Assembly: GCA_032560695.1 (NCBI GenBank)
Contig: JAWGHR010000007.1
Coordinates: 1 to 64,000 of the forward strand
DNA from: Peptoniphilus_A harei_B
GTDB lineage: Bacteria > Bacillota > Clostridia > Tissierellales > Peptoniphilaceae
Reading direction: 5' to 3'
DNA: 64,000 nucleotides
The position numbers were made by a program, and so were the translations under genes. Positions 24,149 through 32,195 of the stretch are shown piece after piece; positions within the stretch are counted from its first letter, which is position 1, and each line of letters begins with the position of its first letter. A model generated the notes under the pieces. The model saw only the letters and a program-made list of their open reading frames with translations. It was not told the origin of the DNA and did not search any database.

Positions 24149-25711
24149 TTACTTTGCTGTAATTTCTATAACTTGATAATAAGCCCAGTGGTTCCTCTTA
24201 AGGTCCTTAAATGGGTTCTTTGAATACTTATCCAAGAAAGACTTGTTGATCTTCCTATCTAAAACTTTATTAAATATAGTGGCAGCTTCTGCCCTTGTTA
24301 TTTTATCATTTGGTTTGAATTCATTTTTTGACTTTCCAACCATAATTCCGTGACTTGACAAGGCATTTATAGCATCACTTGCCCAATAATTTTCCTTTAC
24401 GTCTTTAAACTCAATTGGGTTGTTACCAACATTTAATTTCAGATAATTTGCCATCATGCTGGCAAACTGTGCCCTAGTCATTGGCTCTTTTGGTCTAAAA
24501 GTTCCATCTTCATAACCTGAAATTAGACCTTGTTTTTCTATGAAGACAATGTTGTCGTAGAACCATTGGCTCTCCTTCAAGTCGCTAAAAGAAGACTCTC
24601 CATTTGCCTTGGCCTTGTCGTCAATTAATCTCTTTAAAACTGAAGCAGCCTCTGCCCTAGTTATTTTTTCGTTTGGAGCGAACTTATCACTAGATATACC
24701 TGCCATATATGGAAGTCTAATAAGCTCAATAGACTTTTGAAGTTCTTCAAGAGACTTATTGATTTCATCAGTTGAAACTTCGCTTTTTACTACAATATAT
24801 TCAGCTGATGCAATGGCTGCACGAAGTCTTCTTTCATTTTGAATTCCTGCTTTGGCAGTGGAAAGATTTTTCGCAAAGTCCACATAGTCTGTTAACTTTT
24901 CAAGAGTTTTTATTGTGCTATAAGTTTCTAGTTCGTCGTTGTTTTCATTGACAAGCTCTGTTGATTTTTTGGCTTCAAGCTTAGCTTTTACCATGTAATC
25001 TAGGCTTGCTTCCTTGTCCTTTGTGCTTGCTGCAATCCTAAGATAAGATCCTTCTTTTAAATCTAGACCTTCAAATTTAAAGTTTCCCTTTTCATCTGCC
25101 TTTGTAGTGGCAACAAGTTTTTTATCGATGGCAAGTCTTAAGTCAGCATTTTTTTCTGTTGTGCCTTGGATTTCACTTGATCCATCATAAACATCCTTGA
25201 TAGTCAAAACTCCATTTTGAGTTTTCGTTGAGGACTCAAGATTTTTTTGGTCACTTTTAGTGTCCCCTTCCTTGTCCACATAGGATAGGACAAAGGAGTT
25301 TTTTAAGTTGGAACTTGATCCAACATCACTTTTTACCCTAGTAGAAATTTCTAGGTTTAGCCTGTCGCCCTTGATAACAGATAGGTCGTTGGCATTGATT
25401 GTTACAATGTTTTGGTCCTTTCCCTTAATGGAAGTTTCCCTAATGTCTAACTTGCCAGCCACTTCCTTCTCATCAAGTAGCCTTGTTTCCTTTACATCAA
25501 GTGCCTTATCGAACAAAAGAGTTACAGAGAAAGATGAATATTTTTCCTTGTAGTCTCTTGGCAAATTTACAATTAAATTATACTTTAGAGTGTCCCCACT
25601 CTTTGCCTGAGATAGTCCAGGTTGTTCTAAGACAACTTGAATGTCTTCAGCTGCAAAGACATTTACAAAAAGAGTGAAAGCCATAAGAATGTATAAAAAC
25701 AATTTTTTCAT
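24149..25711 (-). CDS. secreted S-layer homology (SLH) domain protein
   Basis: A surface protein attached to pyruvylated wall polymer through three C-terminal SLH domains (about 336-520, with ITRAEAASVLKRL, MTRAQFASMMANYL and ITRAEAATIFNKVL). A signal peptide (1-20) starts the protein. The N-terminal half resembles cohesin/isopeptide-type beta-sandwich modules (SGDTLKYNLIVNLP), followed by a short carboxypeptidase-regulatory-like repeat (ENADLRL...GNFKFEGLDL type). AAGGGGG precedes the ATG. The gene has its own promoter with an inverted repeat across it. Confidence 0.88.
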   Translation of the reverse strand: MKKLFLYILMAFTLFVNVFAAEDIQVVLEQPGLSQAKSGDTLKYNLIVNLPRDYKEKYSSFSVTLLFDKALDVKETRLLDEKEVAGKLDIRETSIKGKDQNIVTINANDLSVIKGDRLNLEISTRVKSDVGSSSNLKNSFVLSYVDKEGDTKSDQKNLESSTKTQNGVLTIKDVYDGSSEIQGTTEKNADLRLAIDKKLVATTKADEKGNFKFEGLDLKEGSYLRIAASTKDKEASLDYMVKAKLEAKKSTELVNENNDELETYSTIKTLEKLTDYVDFAKNLSTAKAGIQNERRLRAAIASAEYIVVKSEVSTDEINKSLEELQKSIELIRLPYMAGISSDKFAPNEKITRAEAASVLKRLIDDKAKANGESSFSDLKESQWFYDNIVFIEKQGLISGYEDGTFRPKEPMTRAQFASMMANYLKLNVGNNPIEFKDVKENYWASDAINALSSHGIMVGKSKNEFKPNDKITRAEAATIFNKVLDRKINKSFLDKYSKNPFKDLKRNHWAYYQVIEITAK

Positions 25712-25717
25712 AAGAAC

Positions 25718-25753
25718 GCCCCCTTAATATATTTATAATTATACTAAAGGGGC
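25718..25753 (-). promoter_or_regulatory. inverted repeat across the SLH-gene promoter and ribosome-binding site
   Basis: GCCCCCTT (25718-25725) and AAGGGGC (25747-25753) face each other around the -10 region. On the minus strand the sequence TTGAAT, 17 bases, TATAAT reads as the promoter. The start-proximal arm is also the ribosome-binding site (AAGGGGG), so it could be an operator or, if transcribed, a sequestering hairpin. Confidence 0.5.
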
Positions 25754-26032
25754 CTTAACAATTCAATAAATGAGGCTTTTTTAAATGTAAGCTGTCATGC
25801 TTACTTTAAAATAAACTTTTGCTAAGTTGCATTTGTAAAATTTTAAAATCAAAGGACTTGATACGTAGTTATAACTTTATAAGTAACTATGACTTTGTAA
25901 AAAAATATGACTTTATACTAATTTATAACTTAATAAATATTTATGACTTTATTAACATTTACAACTCAATCATTAACCATGATCCTATAAAAAATCTTTC
26001 ACTCACAAACTTAAAATCCATAACAATAAAAT
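25754..26032. other. intergenic region with tandem repeats, no convincing gene
   Basis: Between the SLH-gene promoter and the purine-permease terminator lies about 280 bases of AT-rich DNA holding the tandem repeat described separately. An open frame (25819-26034, plus, TTG start) crosses it but has no ribosome-binding site. Confidence 0.6.
25852..25995 (+). repeat. eight degenerate tandem copies of an 18-bp unit
   Basis: Units begin at 25852, 25870, 25888, 25906, 25924, 25942, 25960 and 25978, exactly 18 bases apart. The core is TATRACTTTATAA. The phase is kept without insertion or deletion, and in the plus frame the units read as hexapeptides such as YDFINI, YNFISN and YDFVKK. Confidence 0.8.
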
Positions 26033-26060
26033 AGGACTCCAAAATAATTTTTGAAGTCCT
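26033..26060 (-). terminator. hairpin after the purine permease gene
   Basis: AGGACTCCAAAA (26033-26044) pairs with TTTTGAAGTCCT (26049-26060), followed on the minus strand by ATTTTATT, a weak T-run. Confidence 0.7.
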
Positions 26061-26080
26061 AAAGATTTACTATAAATTTC

Positions 26081-27406
26081 TTATAAAGGTAAGATTGGTC
26101 TTAGATATCTTAGTGTAAATATAAGGGCCAATAGGTACATAACAGGTGAAACTTCTTTTCCACGTCCTGTTGTCACCTTTAAGATTACATAAGAGATCAT
26201 TCCCACAGAAATACCTTCTGCAATTGAATAAGCAAAGGGCATTGTCACCATTGTCAAAAAGGCTGGAACTGATTCTGTGTAGTCATCTAATTTTATTTGA
26301 TTAATTGGACTAATCATAAAAAGTCCTACCATTACAAGAGCAGCTGATGTTGCTTGTGCTGGCACAATTGAAAAAATCGGGAATAAAAATAGTGATATAA
26401 AGAAGAAGAAGGCACAAGATATAGTTGTAAGTCCAGTTCTTCCTCCGTCAGCAACACCTGATGCTGATTCAACAAAAGTTGTAACAGTAGATGTTCCTAA
26501 AAGGGCACCAATAACTGTTCCAATGGCATCAGATAAAAGTGCACGACCAACTCCTGGTAGGTTTCCATCTTCATCAATTAGGTCTGCCTTAGTTGCAACT
26601 CCAGTAAGAGTTCCCACTGTGTCAAATAAGTCTACAAATAGGAATGTAAACATTACAGAGAACATATCAAAAGTGAATATGTCTCCCCAGTGAAGCTTAA
26701 AGGCAACAGGACTAAGTGATGGTGGAAGTGAAAATAACATTCCTCCTGGTAAGTGACTAACTCCTAAGATAAGAGCAAGCACAGTTCCAGTTATAATTCC
26801 ATATAAAAGTGCTCCTTTTACATTTTTTGCAGTAAGAAGTGCCATCACCATAAGTGATACTATAAAAACAAGAGATGGTCTTGATGCAATATCTCCAAGA
26901 GCAATAAGAGTTGCGTCGTTATCAACAATAACTCCTGCTGAGATAAGTCCCACTAGGGTAATGAAAAGTCCAATACCAACTGATACTGCATTCTTAAGTG
27001 ACATTGGTATTGAAGTAAATATGGCTTCACGAATATTGAAGAAGCTCATCACTATAAATACAATACCTTCCAAGAATACTGCAGTTAGGGCGTAAGACCA
27101 GTCGTGACCCATGCTTAGGACAACTGTGTAAGTGAAGAAAGCATTAAGTCCCATTCCTGCTGAAAGTGCGAAGGGCAAGTTTGCAAAAAATCCCATAAAG
27201 ATCATTGCAATAATTGAAGCAAGTATGGTCGCAGTGAAAACTCCACCCTTGTCCATTCCAGTTTCAGATAGCATATTTGGATTTACAACAAGAATATATG
27301 ACATTGTCATAAAAGTTGTAAGCCCTGCCAAAAACTCTGTCTTGGCATTAGTCTTCCTCTCATTGAGAGAAAAAGTTCTTTCTAAAAAACTTGAATTTGT
27401 TTCCAT
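26081..27406 (-). CDS. AzgA/PbuG-type purine (hypoxanthine/guanine) permease
   Basis: A 441-residue NCS2-superfamily permease (AzgA branch) importing purine bases. It starts ERTFSLNERKTNAKTEFLAG, followed by LTTFMTMSYILVVNP. GMGLNAFFTYTVVL and the TSTVTTFVESASGVADGGRT block (substrate and ion site) are diagnostic. About 12 membrane segments are expected. GAGGAGG precedes the ATG at 27406. I looked upstream for a purine riboswitch and found none. With hpt it supplies purine salvage. Confidence 0.92.
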   Translation of the reverse strand: METNSSFLERTFSLNERKTNAKTEFLAGLTTFMTMSYILVVNPNMLSETGMDKGGVFTATILASIIAMIFMGFFANLPFALSAGMGLNAFFTYTVVLSMGHDWSYALTAVFLEGIVFIVMSFFNIREAIFTSIPMSLKNAVSVGIGLFITLVGLISAGVIVDNDATLIALGDIASRPSLVFIVSLMVMALLTAKNVKGALLYGIITGTVLALILGVSHLPGGMLFSLPPSLSPVAFKLHWGDIFTFDMFSVMFTFLFVDLFDTVGTLTGVATKADLIDEDGNLPGVGRALLSDAIGTVIGALLGTSTVTTFVESASGVADGGRTGLTTISCAFFFFISLFLFPIFSIVPAQATSAALVMVGLFMISPINQIKLDDYTESVPAFLTMVTMPFAYSIAEGISVGMISYVILKVTTGRGKEVSPVMYLLALIFTLRYLRPILPL

Positions 27407-27504
27407 TTTTTCCTCCTCATTTAAAATACATTTTCAATTCTATCACATTAGGAGACAAATGGCAGGATGTTGATAAATTTTTTCTTTGAAAATAATTTTT
27501 AAAT

Positions 27505-27541
27505 CAAAAAAAGACTCTTGAAGTGGGGCTTCAAAAGTCTT
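27505..27541 (-). terminator. strong terminator after the GntR/ABC operon
   Basis: AAGACTCTTGAAG (27511-27523) pairs with CTTCAAAAGTCTT (27529-27541) and gives eight Ts on the minus strand. Confidence 0.9.
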
Positions 27542-27547
27542 TCTTTT

Positions 27548-28186
27548 CTAATAATCTTTTCTTTCTCCTAGTATTCGAGAGATTATATAAATTGTTATTA
27601 CAAAGGCAAGTAAAAATAAAGTTAATTTAAGAGAACTTGTTCTTTTTATTATGCCTACAAAAAATCCTGCTGGGTTTGCTCCAAACTTATCTAAGATAGG
27701 TAGAAGAGCTGGTGATGCTGTAAACATTGTACCCACTCCACTAGTTTGTCCAAAGTGAAGATAGATTGGGATACTTATAAGATAATATGCCATCATATAA
27801 ATTGAAATAAAAAGTCCAATCTTAAATTCAAGACCATTTATTTCAATATTTTGTAAGATGTAAGTCATTAAAAGTGAATCTATTATAAATATACTTAATA
27901 CCTTCAAGAACTTTACATTTATTATGTCAGCTCTTGATGCACCAATACATAATAAATAGGGTTTGCTCTTGTCAATCATCATGCCTTCACTACTTATTAC
28001 GTATAAGACGAAGTGTAATAGGATAGTTGCTAGAAAAAATAGGGCAAAGGGTTTTTCTGCAAAGAAACTAAATTCTTTTGTAAAAAGTCCTAGGCTCTTA
28101 ATGGCAAAAATCATTGCAATAAATATGAGATAAACAATAATAAATTTTTTCCTAATTTTAAAATCATTTTTTAAAAGAATTTTCAT
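27548..28186 (-). CDS. ABC-2-type permease, third membrane subunit
   Basis: A 212-residue membrane protein with about six hydrophobic segments and the permease-like start MKILLKNDFKIRKKF, shared in outline with its two neighbours. It lacks the FGDxxxDxxKFxTMPVS signature of the other two and has SSEGMMIDKSKPYLLCIGAS at the equivalent place, so it is a diverged member. It is the last gene of the operon and overlaps the upstream permease by four bases (ATGA). Confidence 0.75.
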   Translation of the reverse strand: MKILLKNDFKIRKKFIIVYLIFIAMIFAIKSLGLFTKEFSFFAEKPFALFFLATILLHFVLYVISSEGMMIDKSKPYLLCIGASRADIINVKFLKVLSIFIIDSLLMTYILQNIEINGLEFKIGLFISIYMMAYYLISIPIYLHFGQTSGVGTMFTASPALLPILDKFGANPAGFFVGIIKRTSSLKLTLFLLAFVITIYIISRILGERKDY

Positions 28187-28800
28187 ACTATCCCCCTCTC
28201 CCTCAAATATTTTGTGGAATATCTATAGTCTAAGCTAAAGGACAAGATGCAAATTATTATTGAGCCTACTATAAATATTGGTCTGTAGTTAATTAAAATG
28301 TCATAATTGGTCATGTAGATCAAACCAAAAATTAAAGCAAATCCAACAATCAATAGACCATAGAGAAATGCCACTAAACCTTTTTTGTATTTTGTAAAAA
28401 TAAGGTGACTTAGGCTAAAGGCGAAAAAGTCCAAGGCTATTAGTAGGTTGATATACATATTTAAAATAAGTCTGTCTTCGTCACCACTAGCAATTAATCC
28501 AATTAAGAATACAATAGAAGTAAGAATAAATATTATTAAATTTTTTATAATCTTAGCAAGAGAATAATCTTTTATAGATACTGGCATAGTCATGAACTTT
28601 TGAAAATCTTTGAAGTTATCTCCAAAAACAACTTGTGACCTCAAAGTAAAGACCATAATAAAAGCCCATTGTATAAAAAATTGCTCAGATTTTTCCCCTG
28701 TAATCACAACACTCAAAGCTAGAATTGCCCCAATAACAATTACCATTGGAAGGGCAATATTCCTTACAAGTTTAAAGTCATTATATAAAACTGCTTTCAT
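28183..28800 (-). CDS. ABC-2-type permease (ABC2_membrane_5-like), second subunit
   Basis: A 205-residue, six-segment membrane protein paralogous to the next one upstream. Both carry the same central signature, here VVFGDNFKDFQKFMTMPVS, followed by KDYSLAKIIKN, and both end in a K/Y-rich tail. Such permeases export peptides, lipids or drugs with a single ATPase. It overlaps each neighbour by four bases. Confidence 0.8.
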   Translation of the reverse strand: MKAVLYNDFKLVRNIALPMVIVIGAILALSVVITGEKSEQFFIQWAFIMVFTLRSQVVFGDNFKDFQKFMTMPVSIKDYSLAKIIKNLIIFILTSIVFLIGLIASGDEDRLILNMYINLLIALDFFAFSLSHLIFTKYKKGLVAFLYGLLIVGFALIFGLIYMTNYDILINYRPIFIVGSIIICILSFSLDYRYSTKYLRERGIV

Positions 28801-29402
28801 ACTATCTCATTCTCCTTTAAAAGTTTTGATGAGAATTTATAATCCACAAAAACTGAAATTACTGGTAAGGCTATGGAAAGAATTATAAAAATTATTTTGT
28901 AATTCAAAAGATACTTGGTGTATCTAAGCAATGGCATCCCAACTAATAAAACAGATAATATATAAATTATAAAAATATAAGATTTTTTATATTTTGAAAA
29001 AAATACGTGAAAGATGCTCATTAAGCTAAAATCAATCGCTAAAAAATAAAATATATATCTTATTAAAATTTCCACAGTAATATTGTTTCGAAAAATTGCT
29101 AAGGAAATTAGATGTGCCATTGACGTTATTATATAAACCATTATATTCCTAATGATTTTCCCAAGAGCATAATCATTAATAGAAACTGGCATTGTTAGGA
29201 ACTTACCCATGTCACTGTACTTATCTCCAAATATAATTTGACCTCTCAGTGTATAAGTGACAATCCCTATGCAATAAATAAAAAACCTGTTATCTGATTC
29301 TATATTATTAATAAAAATTAAGAATATTAATACCAATCCTAGGATAGAAGCTAAAAAATAATACTTAAATATTTTCCACTCATTTATTAATACTGCTTTC
29401 AT
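28797..29402 (-). CDS. ABC-2-type permease (ABC2_membrane_5-like), first subunit
   Basis: A 201-residue paralogue of the permease at 28183, with IIFGDKYSDMGKFLTMPVS followed by NDYALGKIIRN and the same six-segment layout. The pair probably forms the heterodimeric channel. It is translationally coupled to the ATPase gene through an ATGA overlap. Confidence 0.8.
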   Translation of the reverse strand: MKAVLINEWKIFKYYFLASILGLVLIFLIFINNIESDNRFFIYCIGIVTYTLRGQIIFGDKYSDMGKFLTMPVSINDYALGKIIRNIMVYIITSMAHLISLAIFRNNITVEILIRYIFYFLAIDFSLMSIFHVFFSKYKKSYIFIIYILSVLLVGMPLLRYTKYLLNYKIIFIILSIALPVISVFVDYKFSSKLLKENEIV

Positions 29403-30238
29403 TGTCCACCTCTTGATAAGAATATCATTATGTCCTCCACATTTGCCCTGTCAACAACTTCATTTGGATAAAATTCTTTAAAAACTTGGACATTTTTTAT
29501 CAAAGCTTCTGTTGAGTATTTATTTTTTCTTGTCTTTAAGACAAATTCTCCATAATTTTTTAAATTTTCTTCAGAAGTTTTTAAAATTCCATATTTTTCG
29601 ATGAGGTTGTCCTTTTCATCGTATAAGATTAGTCTTCCCTCGTGGATATAAATTATATAGTCGGCAATTTTTTCTATGTCAGACAAGATGTGTGATGAAA
29701 ATAAAATTGTCTTGTCCCCATCCTTGATGTAGTCAAACAAAAATCCTATAATCTCGTCACGAATTACTGGGTCAAGGCCAGAAGTTGGTTCGTCAAGGAT
29801 CAAGAGGTCAGGGTCGTGACAAATGGCAGAAATAATTTTTAGCTTCATTAGGTTACCGGTAGAGAGTTCATTTAACTTTTTGTCCCTTGGCATCTTAAAT
29901 TTATCTGCGCAGTCATAAAACATTTCTTCGTCAAAATTTTTGTAGGCAACTTTTAAAATATCAACAACGTCCTTTATCTTAAAAGTATCGTTGAAGAAGG
30001 AGTCAGGTATCACTGCCCCAATTTTCTCGAAGGATTCCTTATGGATCTCTTCTCCAAAAATTTTTATGTCTCCATCATACTTATAGAGGTCCAGGATGCA
30101 CTTAAGTAGTGTTGTCTTGCCTGCACCATTCTCCCCAATTAGGCCAAGTACTGCTCCTTCAGGAATTTCTAAATTTTCTATATCAAGGTCAAAGTCCTTA
30201 AATTCTTTTCTCAAATTATTTATTTCTATTGTTTTCAT
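29399..30238 (-). CDS. ABC transporter ATP-binding protein (YtrB/PmtA type)
   Basis: A 279-residue cytoplasmic ATPase. Walker A is GENGAGKTT near residue 36, the signature is LSTGNLMKLK (a variant of LSGGQ), Walker B is LLILDEPTSGLD, and the H-loop is SSHIL. The C-terminal 70 residues match the extension seen in exporter ATPases of this class. It overlaps gntR by four bases upstream and the first permease by four bases downstream, as in ytr and pmt operons. Confidence 0.92.
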   Translation of the reverse strand: MKTIEINNLRKEFKDFDLDIENLEIPEGAVLGLIGENGAGKTTLLKCILDLYKYDGDIKIFGEEIHKESFEKIGAVIPDSFFNDTFKIKDVVDILKVAYKNFDEEMFYDCADKFKMPRDKKLNELSTGNLMKLKIISAICHDPDLLILDEPTSGLDPVIRDEIIGFLFDYIKDGDKTILFSSHILSDIEKIADYIIYIHEGRLILYDEKDNLIEKYGILKTSEENLKNYGEFVLKTRKNKYSTEALIKNVQVFKEFYPNEVVDRANVEDIMIFLSRGGQ

Positions 30239-30615
30239 AAGTCACCCACTTCATCTAATGTCTTTAAAATTTCTTGCAATTCGTCTATGTCAATGCCTGC
30301 AGCCTTGGCAACAGTCATTGCATCAGTAAAATATTTTTCAATCTCTGCAAGAGCATTCTCTCTCACAACTTCTTCATTTAATTTTTTTACAAAGGAACCC
30401 TTGCCTGGCATGGAATAAATATATCCCTCTTGCTCCAAGTCATTGTAGGCACGCTTTGTTGTAATGACAGAAACCTTTAAGTCGCTGGCAAGAGTCCTCA
30501 TACCAGGAAGCCCTTCGTCAGCTTTTAAGTCTCCAGCAACTATCTGAGCCTTGATTTGATTTTTTATCTGCTCATAAATTGGAAGGCCAGAGTCATTTGA
30601 AATAATAATTTTCAT
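30235..30615 (-). CDS. GntR-family transcriptional regulator, YtrA subfamily
   Basis: A 126-residue repressor with an N-terminal winged helix (PIYEQIKNQIKAQIVAGDLK, then LPGMRTLASDLKVSVITTKRAY and GYIYSMPGKGSFV) and a short helical C-terminus for dimerisation, as in YtrA and PmtR. These repressors usually control a linked ABC exporter. GGTGG precedes the ATG. The promoter region has a half-site AGTGTATATA followed by a run of 13 Ts; a complete YtrA-type operator lies one gene upstream. Confidence 0.9.
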   Translation of the reverse strand: MKIIISNDSGLPIYEQIKNQIKAQIVAGDLKADEGLPGMRTLASDLKVSVITTKRAYNDLEQEGYIYSMPGKGSFVKKLNEEVVRENALAEIEKYFTDAMTVAKAAGIDIDELQEILKTLDEVGDL

Positions 30616-30630
30616 ATCACACCACCTTTA

Positions 30631-30654
30631 AGTGTATATAGTTTTTTTTTTTTT
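30631..30654 (-). promoter_or_regulatory. half operator and T13 tract upstream of gntR
   Basis: AGTGTATATA (30631-30640) equals the left half of the operator at 31743. The expected TACACT at the 13-base spacing is replaced by a homopolymer of 13 Ts (30642-30654). Confidence 0.45.
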
Positions 30655-30704
30655 AAATACTTATATTTGATACTTTAAATACTTTTATAAAGAGCACAAA
30701 ATAA

Positions 30705-31712
30705 TTAAGACTCCTTAATTTTCTCATATACAGATTTTTCCCAAAGATTTTCATCCTTAACGTATTTTGAAAACATAAAAATTCCAAAAAATATTATTGA
30801 ACCTACTATTGAAAATAAAGTTCCTTTTAAATCATAGTGTTGTCCAGAAAATATATCTTTAGAAAAATCTGTGACAAATAGTAGGGCAAGATTGTTGTTT
30901 AAATAGTGAATCATAACTGGAGCCCAAATTGAATTTGTCTTATTGTAGGCATAAGTTAAAAATATCCCTAAAAATATACAAAATACAAGTTGTACAAATA
31001 TGGAATAAATTTGTGATGTTAAAAGCCCATCTGAATAATAAAATAAATTAAGGGGTAAGTGCCATATTCCCCAAATAAAACCTGTCATTAAAATAGACTT
31101 TTTAACACCATAAATTTCTTTTAGTCTTGGTGCTAGGTATGCCCTCCAACCGTATTCTTCTCCTATGAATAGCATAATATTTAAAAAAGAAAAAATAAAA
31201 ATTGAAATGAAAATTCTTAAACTCTTTAGATTTAAAATTTTAAAAAATTCATTTGTTTCCCCTTGCAATACATAACCTAAAAAAGTTCTCAAAAAATATA
31301 TAATTATAAAAAGTAAGCACATAAGTAAAGTTGATTTTTTATTTGGATTATTTAGAGATAATTTCTTTTTAAGGTCTTTATCCATAGTGAAGATGGCTAT
31401 TATCATTGCAATAGCAGAAATTAAAATAACAAATTCAGACAACCCACTAAACTCTGGATAAAAAATATTTATTATTGAAAGTGCAAATAATATAAGACTT
31501 GCCACTAGGTATATTCTAATAGCAGAAATTTTTATGATATTTTTATTTTCTTTATGCAAAAGTGCCACTACGCCCAAAAATGGAATAAACATTTGAAATA
31601 AGGGATAAATACTTATGCTTATGTCGTGTAATTTGCAGTAATAGATGGCAATTCCCATTAAGTAGGGAATTATAAATGATATGCCAATAAAAATTTTTAA
31701 ATCTTTTTTCAT
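30705..31712 (-). CDS. CPBP-family intramembrane (CAAX) protease
   Basis: A 335-residue, roughly eight-segment membrane protein with the family's catalytic motifs EEYGWRAYL (EExxxR, near residue 190), FIWGIWHLPLN (FxxxH) and HYLNNNLAL (HxxxN/B). Such proteases are implicated in peptide maturation or self-immunity in Gram-positive bacteria. A complete YtrA-like operator overlaps its promoter. There is no terminator between it and gntR (90 bases), so it may be the first gene of one transcript with the GntR/ABC genes. AAGGAG lies about 11 bases before the ATG, a long spacing. Confidence 0.88.
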   Translation of the reverse strand: MKKDLKIFIGISFIIPYLMGIAIYYCKLHDISISIYPLFQMFIPFLGVVALLHKENKNIIKISAIRIYLVASLILFALSIINIFYPEFSGLSEFVILISAIAMIIAIFTMDKDLKKKLSLNNPNKKSTLLMCLLFIIIYFLRTFLGYVLQGETNEFFKILNLKSLRIFISIFIFSFLNIMLFIGEEYGWRAYLAPRLKEIYGVKKSILMTGFIWGIWHLPLNLFYYSDGLLTSQIYSIFVQLVFCIFLGIFLTYAYNKTNSIWAPVMIHYLNNNLALLFVTDFSKDIFSGQHYDLKGTLFSIVGSIIFFGIFMFSKYVKDENLWEKSVYEKIKES

Positions 31713-31742
31713 AATTTCTTCAACTCCTTTTCTTGAATTTTA

Positions 31743-31793
31743 AGTGTATATACTTTATATTTACACTATAAGCCCAGTAAATATTTTTGTCAA
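31743..31793 (-). promoter_or_regulatory. promoter with YtrA-type operator AGTGTA-N13-TACACT
   Basis: On the minus strand TTGACA (31793-31788), 17 bases and TATAGT (31770-31765) form the promoter. AGTGTA (31743-31748) and TACACT (31762-31767), exactly 13 bases apart, overlap the -10 box and the start site. This spacing and these half-sites are those reported for Bacillus subtilis YtrA. Confidence 0.8.
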
Positions 31794-31814
31794 GATTTTT
31801 ATAAAAATTTCCAA

Positions 31815-31842
31815 TAAAAAAAGACTAAATTTAATTAGTCTT
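31815..31842 (-). terminator. intrinsic terminator after azlCD
   Basis: AAGACTAA-ATTTAA-TTAGTCTT (31821-31842) is followed on the minus strand by seven Ts. Confidence 0.85.
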
Positions 31843-31883
31843 CTCTTCTTCTTAATTTATATTTTTTTCTTCTTAATTCCTAT

Positions 31884-32195
31884 TTACATAAAATAAATCA
31901 AAGCCATGTATATCCCTGTCCCAAGAAATATTGAGAATAGAAAATTTTTCAAAAACTTAAAGGACAAAATTATACCTGCGAAGGCAAGCCCAAGGGGCAG
32001 GACTTCAGTTGAACTTGTAAAGTCCACTCCTCTTATACAAAAGATTAGAAGGAGTCCCATAAGTGAGTAGGGAAGTTTTTCTCCAAGATAGGCTATGAAG
32101 CCTGGGAGTTCTCTCTTCCTAAAAATAATTCTTGGGAGGAATCTTGCGAGAATTGTTATTCCTCCAGCGAGAAAAATATATTTCATTTCAGTCAT
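31884..32195 (-). CDS. azlD: branched-chain amino acid exporter small subunit AzlD
   Basis: A 103-residue, three- to four-segment membrane protein of the AzlD family, with FLPRIIFRKRELPGFIAYLG near the start as in relatives. It pairs with AzlC to export branched-chain amino acids and some analogues. AGGAGGG precedes the ATG, and the gene overlaps azlC by eight bases. Confidence 0.9.
   Translation of the reverse strand: MTEMKYIFLAGGITILARFLPRIIFRKRELPGFIAYLGEKLPYSLMGLLLIFCIRGVDFTSSTEVLPLGLAFAGIILSFKFLKNFLFSIFLGTGIYMALIYFM

Noticed and set aside
25852..25995. CRISPR array
   Set aside because: The 18-bp units abut directly with no spacers, vary in sequence, and no cas gene is present.
25819..26034. 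Small protein gene over the tandem repeat
   Set aside because: The TTG start has no ribosome-binding site and the frame is mostly repeat, so I list the repeat but not a gene; left open as a finding.
27407..27504. Purine riboswitch upstream of the AzgA-type permease
   Set aside because: The conserved aptamer loops are absent on the minus strand; only a possible TG-A-TAGAAT -10 is visible.
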